Source of the DNA: Cladorhizidae sp. MBARI D1340-BT2
Lineage: Eukaryota; Porifera; Demospongiae; Poecilosclerida; Cladorhizidae
Assembly (NCBI GenBank): GCA_028752905.1
Contig: JAQNBH010000011.1
Span: 25,011,333 to 25,075,332, forward strand
Length of the DNA stretch: 64,000 nt
Reading direction: 5' to 3'
Positions 57,853-64,000 of this stretch are shown piece by piece. The notes beneath the pieces are model-generated. The model saw nothing but the letters and a program-made list of their open reading frames with translations, had not been told where the DNA came from and ran no database searches. Positions within the stretch are counted from its first letter, which is position 1. Each line of letters begins with the position of its first letter. The position numbers and the translations under genes were made by a program.

Positions 57853-59039
57853 ATGGGTGAACTCAAGAGCTCTCATGATTGGAAATCAGAGAATCCTCAT
57901 AGACAGCTTCAACCTATCAATTATAGAAAGATAGCAGCTCGTCAGGGAACCGTATCATACAAGGAGAGCAGGTACTCTACCTCAGAAAGAGAAGAAGCGG
58001 ACAAACCCTACTACAATGAGTATGACAACTTTGAAAATGTGGAGGAGTCCACTCACAAACAAATTCAAGACAAAGTAGAAATAGTGACCATTCACAAGAA
58101 GAGAGCGAAGCATCATTCAACAGCATAATTTGAGGTAACCTTCCAAATTTTTTATGCAGAACATAAGGCAAGAGGCGAAGAGAGCTCATGCTGAGAATAG
58201 AAGAGATGTAAATAAATGATTGAAACAGATGATGTGATTGCTGATGTACAGAAAAAGTGTAAGAGATGAATATGGGAGTCAGAGAAGGCAAGAAGACTTA
58301 GAGGAGTTTGATTAACCAATCAAGCATCATCAGTTGGTGACAGTCCTATGAATGGTCCAAGGGACTCGATGTGGAGCAATACCTCTTAGGATTTGAGAGA
58401 TCAGCAATTACCCACAGAGTTCCAAAGGATTGGCCAAGTCAGTTAGAGCCTTTACTGGCTGGAAAAGCTTATCAGGTGTATGTTGCGGCAAGTGTTGAAG
58501 TAGCAAGGGACTATGATGCCTGGGAAGGATGCATATTGGAAGAATATGCCCACTGACTTCCAAGAAGAGATTCAAGTAGTGCTCGGGAAGAAGAGGAGAG
58601 TTTTTTTGCTGCAGCTAGGGAAAGGAGACACGACATATTCTGAAAGTGGACAAGGTGCTACCATAAGAGTTATAAGCAGTTCCGGAAACAGAATGTGTAT
58701 GTGAGCTGATTCCAAGGGAGGTAGAAACCTGGGTCAGGGAAACAGACCCTAAGAATAGTTAGGATGCTGCTTGACTAGCCAATTATTATGTTCACATCCA
58801 TGAGCTTGTCCAGATAAGGACACACCTGTGAACCAATGCCCCTACAGAAGTTTGAAAGATCGAAACCTAGGGCAGAAAAATTCTATTCAAACATGAGTGA
58901 GACACCAACAATGACGACAATCGAAAAGAAGATATCTGGAAGACTGAATGGCCACCTGAAGAAGAGGAAGGGTAATGACAAGGAAAGAGGTTACTTATGT
59001 TTCAAATGCAATGACTGGGGACACATGGCCACTACTTGC
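57853..59039 (+). pseudogene. gag: gag of element 2
   Basis: ATG at 57853 opens MGELKSSHDWKSENPHRQLQ. A SCAN/gag-like helical segment follows (FERSAITHRVPKDWPSQLEP, LLAGKAYQVYVAAS; about 58390-58490). The knuckle C-F-K-C-N-D-W-G-H-M-A-T-T-C is at 58998-59039 and is canonical CX2CX4HX4C. The intervening frames are broken by several stops and shifts. Confidence 0.8.
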
Positions 59040-59103
59040 TCATACACAGGGTAAATAGCCAATCGAGTCACAAGAGGAGACAAGAAAGATGCCAAAATGT
59101 AAG

Positions 59104-59400
59104 AAGGAGCCATCTGCGGGAACACAATAACAAGCATGGTAGTGGACACCAAAGCTACCATAGTATGCTACACCCCAAATGGATTCCAAAAGATGCCTAT
59201 ACAGAAGAAATACGGTCTCAGTGTACAATGCCATTACTGGAATTCAAGTGTGGCTTGGCGAATAAGGTGTATTTTGTAGGGGCAAGACAAAGAGAGTTTG
59301 TGCATCAATATCGTGTGCAATCAACCATGATGCATTACTGGGGTGCGATCTCAACGGAATCTGAGGAGACTGATAACCAATGATTTTAATCCCCTTAAAG
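59104..59400 (+). pseudogene. Protease of element 2, decayed
   Basis: VVDTKATIVC at about 59139-59168 corresponds to the retropepsin VVDTGA motif with Gly replaced by Lys. NHDALLGCDLNG (about 59323-59358) is the C-terminal hallmark. A frameshift lies between them. It is catalytically dead as written. Confidence 0.6.
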
Positions 59401-59853
59401 ATGACAGTGACAATGATGTGGAAGATACCATGAAGGTATCATTGCCCACTATAACCCTAGCTCATGCCAAGGCAGAAGCAGCCAAGGAAAGAGAGCTGGA
59501 GATTCGACTGAAAGATTCTGGAGCAACACTTCATAGTCTGGAAGACTATATGTAGCAGCCACCAGAACCTAAACCCATGATTAAGACGGGGATCAGGAAT
59601 GACTGTGATATCGGTAAGAAAGAAGAGTCAGATGAGAAGTCTATCGAGGGAGATAACCAAGCACAAGAAAATTTGGTCAACTCTTTAACCTCCACCAATG
59701 TTTCTCCCAGAGAGAAACAGGAAGAGCCAGAACAAGTCTGAAAAGAGGAAGAAATCAATTCAAGAAATAGAGAAGCGGAGAGAGTGCAACCTGAGGAGCT
59801 ACATGGCACAGGACTTAGGAGAGTCACAATGAGCAGACCTTACGCTAACGAGA

Positions 59854-60264
59854 TTGTATGAGCAAGCAGACAATAGAGAGAAACCCTACTTCTGGAAGGA
59901 AGGTTTGTTATACAGTGAAGTGCCCTGGACACCCGATGGTCACAAATATTTGTTGACCATAGTAGTCTATGCATCGAAATGGCAAGAAGCAATCCCATTG
60001 AAGGTAATGGACAATGCAGCTGTAGTGAATGCACTATTGCAGTTCTTCATGAGAGTGTGTTTATCGAATTATATCCTAACAGACCAAGGGTCAAACTTTG
60101 AATCAAAAACTATGACAGAGTTCTATTGATTGACAGGAGTGACAACTATCAATACAGGCATCTATCACCCTCAGACTGATGGCCTGGCTGATAGGTTCAA
60201 TGGCACCCTGAAGAGAATGCTTAGGAAGCTGGTTGCCAAGAACAGGATAGACTGGGATGTACAC
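59854..60264 (+). pseudogene. Integrase core of element 2
   Basis: Core blocks are KYLLTIVVYASKWQEAIPLK, LSNYILTDQGSNFES (second Asp), one TGA, then TGIYHPQTDGLADRFNGTLK, in which the catalytic Glu position is Asp (usual VERFN). Sequence stops at IDWDVHLPY, where it is fused to RT. Confidence 0.82.
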
Positions 60265-60796
60265 CTACCATATTGATGAAGGAATATTGGCAGTTGCCTC
60301 TCGCCCCTGAAGACTGACTGAAGACCACATTCAACACAACTTTCGGAAAATATGGATTCAATGATGATGCAATTTGGTTTGAAGGTGTTGGATGACTTAT
60401 GGAGGGATTTGCATCAATTCCCATCTGCAAATATGGATGATGTGGTTATCTTTGGTACCACCTGGCATGAACATCTTCAACACATCCGAATAATTCTCCT
60501 GTGGTAGCGAGAAGTAGGGCTGACTGCCAAAAGGAGCAAATACCAGTTTGGCAAGATGGAATGCATGTACTTGGGATATCTGGTGGGACAAGGTCATGTT
60601 AGACCAGAGGAAAGGAAAACTGCAGCAGTGAAGCAGTATCCTAGGCCACGTATAAAGAAGGATGTGAGGTCAGTATATTCCTCCAGTTTTTTTACATGGA
60701 GGTGATGTATTGTTCGGGTAGCAAGAATGGCAATGCAGATGGTATCTCCAGACCTGCATCGGAATATGAATACAGTCCACCTGAAAAAGAAGGGGG
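60265..60796 (+). pseudogene. RT and RNase H remnant of element 2
   Basis: Starts at EYWQLPLAPED, followed by FGKYGFN, a damaged palm with DDVVIFGTTWHEHLQHI (the YxDD box reads GDDV), then GLTAKRSKYQFGKMECMYLG and RPEERKTAAVKQYPRPRIKKDVRS. After a further deletion, NADGISRPASEYEY gives the RNase H end, and a purine-rich tract precedes the 3' LTR at 60801. Confidence 0.82.
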
Positions 60797-60800
60797 TAGA

Positions 60801-60879
60801 TGTCAGTGACACACCTAACAAGGAAGCACCTCTGATTATCAACCTGGCATATATCATTTGAGAACCAACACTCAACTAT
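60801..60879 (+). repeat. 3' LTR of element 2, left piece
   Basis: Matches the first ~75 bp of the 5' LTR (TGTCAGTGACACACC...), then breaks at the hAT terminus CAGGGGTAGG. Confidence 0.85.
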
Positions 60880-62723
60880 CAGGGGTAGGAAGCATTTTGG
60901 GATTGGTCAGGCGTAAGTGTGTGGGGGGGGAGGGGGATACACGCACCTTATTGAAAAGAAATATCATTGTAATTGAAAAGAATGAAAAGAACCTGGAATA
61001 AACCTAGTTTGAAATAAGTTCACAAGTTCCCGAACATTCGGAGTCTGTGCTCATTGTTCCTCACAAATTCATTTGCAATTGTGACTAGATCAAGGCGATC
61101 CAAAGCTTCTTTGTAAATGTTTAGTATCATTAGATGATTAAGTCTATCCTGTTTCATAGTACTTCGTAAGTATGTTTTTATTCTTTTCATGCAGGAAAAA
61201 CATCTCTGACTTGCAGCATTCATAGCAGGCATGACAAGGATTAGACGGACAACCCAGCACAGCTGCTTAAAAAATGCACATTGACCATGAGAAAGATTGC
61301 GAAGAAAAGTCAAGATATCTTTCGGTGTTACAGTTCCATCTGACTCACGTGAGCTAAAACTTGAACTAAAAGCTTGAAGTTGAGTCGAAAGCTCACTCTT
61401 ATTGAAGTCATCTCCATAAAAGGGAACAACTTCACTTAACTCAGTGGTACAATCCTTTTTATTGGCAGCTTTTACAAGCAATTCTTCAAGATTTTGGTAA
61501 ACAGCATATTCTGGCTGATCAAAGCGATCTTGAATTGCTGACATGGCCAAGTCTATAGCTTCAAAGTAAAAGCAACGATAATAATCTTCAACTGCAGTGT
61601 ACTGATGATATTCTCCTGTTCCATTCTCAAAATGCTTTGGAGCTTTTTGATTCCGAAAAACGTTATAAAAATGGATCATTTCGGGACTCTTGGCATCCAT
61701 GCCAACCTGGCTTGGTCTAATACCTGGACAACTGACAGTGGTTTTGTTCAATTCCCTGGCCATTATCTACATTAGTGGTTCTTTCCTATGCACTTTCCTT
61801 CATCTTGCACTTTAGCTATTTACTCAAGATCTCTAAAGGATTGTACTCCACTTATTTTTATAGGTTAGCTATTATTATCTGGTGTTTTTAATCTGGATTA
61901 TTGTATTAGTATGTAACTCGGATAAGACGGATAAGACTAAACTAAGTTGGATGATTGGAGTAAGGCCTTGTGTAAACATCTCTAGTGTACAGCTCGGTTA
62001 AAATAAGTTAAAACTAGTTATTTACTTTGAAATGGATCATAAATACATTGTCCTGATAATGCAAACTCTATTTTGCCTTTATTGCTGGTGGTTGAGCCTC
62101 ATGGTGGTTGAGCCTCATGATTTTTCTAGCACTGTGAATTTTAATGCTACAGAAACATAATACAGTGTCAGTGACCACATGAACAAGGTGGCTGGCATCA
62201 CTAGATGCCATGAGATTGGCAGTGCTGAATCAGCTTATAGTCCTCGACTCCTAGTCTAAATTGTGAAAAATGCAAAAAAATCTCAGACTGTCCTATGGTT
62301 GGCATGTAGCTATGTTTTAGATTTAAAATAATGCCTTGCTAGTATAGCTATATTATAGCTGTGATGCAGTACAGATAAACCTATATAGCTAGCTATAACG
62401 CTTAGCTCAGTTTTAAATAGATATATACCTCTCAGCTTTGCCTTTTCCAAATTTCCGTTTTGGAAACTAGTCGCTGACATCACTAGCGGCCGCTCGCTAT
62501 AACACTAAAATAGCACGCGCAAAAATTTAGCGACGTGGTTTGGTGGGCTTCATTTGAATTTTTAAATAAGCAAGTGAAGAGATCTGGCTGGAAAAGAGTC
62601 TGAGAGTGCTCTCAGTAAAGATTAGAAAGTAGCTTGATAACTGGAGGTTGGTATTGAAACTTTGGTCCGACCTGCTGGACTGTTCCAACCATTATATATA
62701 CTTATTATACACTTTATACACAT
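60880..62723 (-). mobile_element. hAT element inserted in the 3' LTR of element 2
   Basis: About 1.84 kb with a CAGGGGTAGG terminus at 60880 and a minus-strand hAT transposase C-terminus close to that end. No matching inverted terminus or clean 8-bp TSD was found at the right side, so the right boundary is inferred from where LTR homology resumes. The insert post-dates element 2. Confidence 0.65.
61020..61763 (-). CDS. hAT transposase C-terminal fragment (ZMYM1-like)
   Basis: A 247-codon open frame, the longest clean ORF outside the gypsy RT. DYYRCFYFEAIDLAMSAIQD and RFDQPEYAVYQNLEELL are followed by the dimerisation domain: VVRLILVMPAMNAASQRCFS, CMKRIKTYLRSTMKQDRLNH and LMILNIYKEALD. The N-terminal zinc finger and catalytic Asp region are absent, so it is a 5'-truncated or internally deleted copy. 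It belongs to the same subfamily as the relic at 27.9-29.1 kb. Confidence 0.85.
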   Translation of the reverse strand: MARELNKTTVSCPGIRPSQVGMDAKSPEMIHFYNVFRNQKAPKHFENGTGEYHQYTAVEDYYRCFYFEAIDLAMSAIQDRFDQPEYAVYQNLEELLVKAANKKDCTTELSEVVPFYGDDFNKSELSTQLQAFSSSFSSRESDGTVTPKDILTFLRNLSHGQCAFFKQLCWVVRLILVMPAMNAASQRCFSCMKRIKTYLRSTMKQDRLNHLMILNIYKEALDRLDLVTIANEFVRNNEHRLRMFGNL

Positions 62724-62976
62724 CTGTTGGACTTTAGGACCTCATTAATGTGTTATGGCTTGTGTTGTGGCGTGTATTCTGGTGGGTTAGATCACCTGAT
62801 GGGGGAGGCTCTAGATAGAGAGAGGAATCGGTTTTATTGCTGACTATGTTGTTGTCTGTTGAATGTGAATAATTGATCTATTACTAATCTTTATCCTGAG
62901 TATTGGCTTATGTGGTACCTGTAAAATAGCATAGCTGTCTAAATATACCCCTTTCCCAATACAAAGAACCCTCACA
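62724..62976 (+). repeat. 3' LTR of element 2, right piece
   Basis: Matches 57572-57813 of the 5' LTR (ggactttaggacctcat..., tgagtattggctt) and ends CTCACA, followed by the TSD ACATT. Confidence 0.88.
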
Positions 62977-62981
62977 ACATT

Positions 62982-63748
62982 ACTGCTATAAATGAATGTT
63001 CTTCTCTTAGGTTTCTAATGTGAGTATAGAGAACAAAATTAGAGTGAAGTGAGTAGCACTTCATGGTAGCTTGAAAACATTTGGATGCAGAGTAGCCATG
63101 TGGACTACTTTTTTCTAATTCCTGCAGAGGACTTCACTAAGTTAGACTCGACACAATGCAAGCAATTGCATGGGTCGTTTAAATTTGTGACAGATACTTT
63201 GCCAGTTTTTATTAATTTCTGACATATTTCTATTTTCCTACTCCTTTTCTCTGACTATGACAAAAATTACTCCCAGTGGGCCTCTTTCTCTAATAATTTC
63301 CAAAGAAGAACTGATCTTCTCAAAAGTGTGGACATAATAGGGTGTTTACATAATAATAATACTATTGACAATTGTCAGCTATGCCTCTACTGTACTTGAC
63401 CTTTCACACCAAAGGCCAATTTGCATCAGCTGCGCCGACTAACTTGTTCTTGACCCTGACCTTACAGAATCCGACAGGAACCTCGTTAGCCCAACCCTAT
63501 TACCTCTCTTGGCTTTATCACAGCATTAATCTTTCTATAGATACACAGGTGAAACAATCATTGATTATATACAACCATTAATTGCACATAAACAATATTC
63601 AATATTCAGGTATTAACTAGTCAGTTCAGCTTGTTAAGCTCTGGCTTAGATCTAGTCTTCTCTCTCTGCTAACAATGTCTAAAATACTAATCATGTTCTG
63701 CACAAGGATTTGCACCCGACATTTCTGTTATTTACACACGAAGGCTGT
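62982..63748. other. No recognisable gene
   Basis: AT-rich sequence with one 69-codon ORF at 63,372 lacking any known motif. Confidence 0.4.
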
Positions 63749-63840
63749 GGTCTTGCACACGGCTGTTGTTGTTATATGTACTGCAACATGGTCTTGCACA
63801 CGGCTGTGGTTGTGGTTATGTACTGCAACATGGTCTTGTC
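63749..63840 (+). repeat. 41-bp tandem repeat
   Basis: Two copies of GGTCTTGCACACGGCTGT... (63749 and 63790) and the start of a third (63832), about 41-42 bp apart. Confidence 0.85.
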
Positions 63841-63921
63841 TCAATCCTTTAGTGACCAGGTGGTGCCCTTCCTCCTCTAACAACAATACCAAAGTCTATA
63901 ATTAATTATGCTTCTCACTAG

Positions 63922-63977
63922 GTTCAGTTATTGCGAAATCCCAGGATGAAGTGATGTGCTACAATGGTACAAGTTGT
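63922..63977 (+). other. Candidate short exon at window end
   Basis: An acceptor (cttctcactag), 56 bp reading SVIAKSQDEVMCYNGTSC, then GTAAGT. It could be one exon of a gene continuing past the window. Weak. Confidence 0.25.
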
Positions 63978-64000
63978 GTAAGTCATTTTCAATTGAGCAC

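Larger units (their letters stand above)
57478..62976 (+). mobile_element. Ty3/gypsy LTR retrotransposon 2, integrase-first, TSD ACATT
   Basis: The 5' LTR is 57478-57813 and the 3' LTR is in two pieces (60801-60879 and 62724-62976). Perfect 5-bp target duplications ACATT lie at 57473-57477 and 62977-62981. The interior holds gag with a CCHC knuckle, a decayed protease, an integrase core, RT and the end of RNase H, in that order; integrase again precedes RT. A large deletion fuses mid-integrase to mid-RT. A hAT element sits in the 3' LTR. It is distinct in sequence from element 1 but shares its primer site and gene order. Confidence 0.9.

Noticed and set aside
63372..63581. 69-codon ORF near the window end
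   Set aside because: No motif, no splice context, composition as in the flanks.

Overview
The window looks like metazoan nuclear DNA, most probably from a sponge; the phylum is an inference. The sequence is AT-rich, genes are split by short GT-AG introns, and the host signal is dominated by scavenger receptor cysteine-rich (SRCR) exons, a family greatly expanded in sponges. No bacterial operons, rRNA, tRNA or CRISPR were recognised. Almost every coding remnant carries frameshifts or stops, so this reads as a decaying, repeat-packed region with few intact genes.

Layout. 1-1.5 kb: a broken SRCR exon and SRCR-type intron sequence, both minus strand. 2.3-8.1 kb: a complete Ty3/gypsy LTR retrotransposon with the unusual order gag-PR-INT-RT-RH (integrase before reverse transcriptase, as in Gmr1-type elements). 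9.7-11.5 kb: a Mutator-like transposase relic. 12.25-14.73 kb: a BED-finger hAT element with TIRs and an 8-bp target duplication. 15.3-16.3 kb: a Penelope-like (PLE) relic with a GIY-YIG remnant. 16.6-19.7 kb: a minus-strand piggyBac-like relic, split by an intron-containing Merlin (IS1016-type) transposon. 20.06-22.07 kb: a multi-exon gene of the SAMD3-like family, with a fold-back Merlin MITE inserted exactly at its first splice donor. 22.2-27 kb: a short tandem array, then a C-rich Penelope-like element present as a 3' half followed by a 5' half. 27-31 kb: a second Mutator relic, a ZMYM1-like hAT relic and a relic with an XPG-like nuclease (Academ-like).

32.5-48 kb: a tandem array of SRCR exons on the plus strand, alternating two types (A and B) with recurring intron and exon blocks. 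It is interrupted by an Academ-like transposon (TSD TAC), a hAT-like element that splits one SRCR exon (flanked by CTAATG) and a 684-bp solo LTR (TSD ATATC). 48.2-57.4 kb: AT-rich sequence with no confident gene. 57.5-63 kb: a second integrase-first gypsy element (TSD ACATT), whose 3' LTR is split by another hAT element. 63-64 kb: little beyond a short tandem repeat and one possible short exon.

Nine or more insertions from LTR, Penelope, hAT, Merlin, Mutator, piggyBac and Academ-like groups can be placed, several at base resolution through target-site duplications, so the nesting order can be read. All domain calls were made by eye from motifs; no database search was run.
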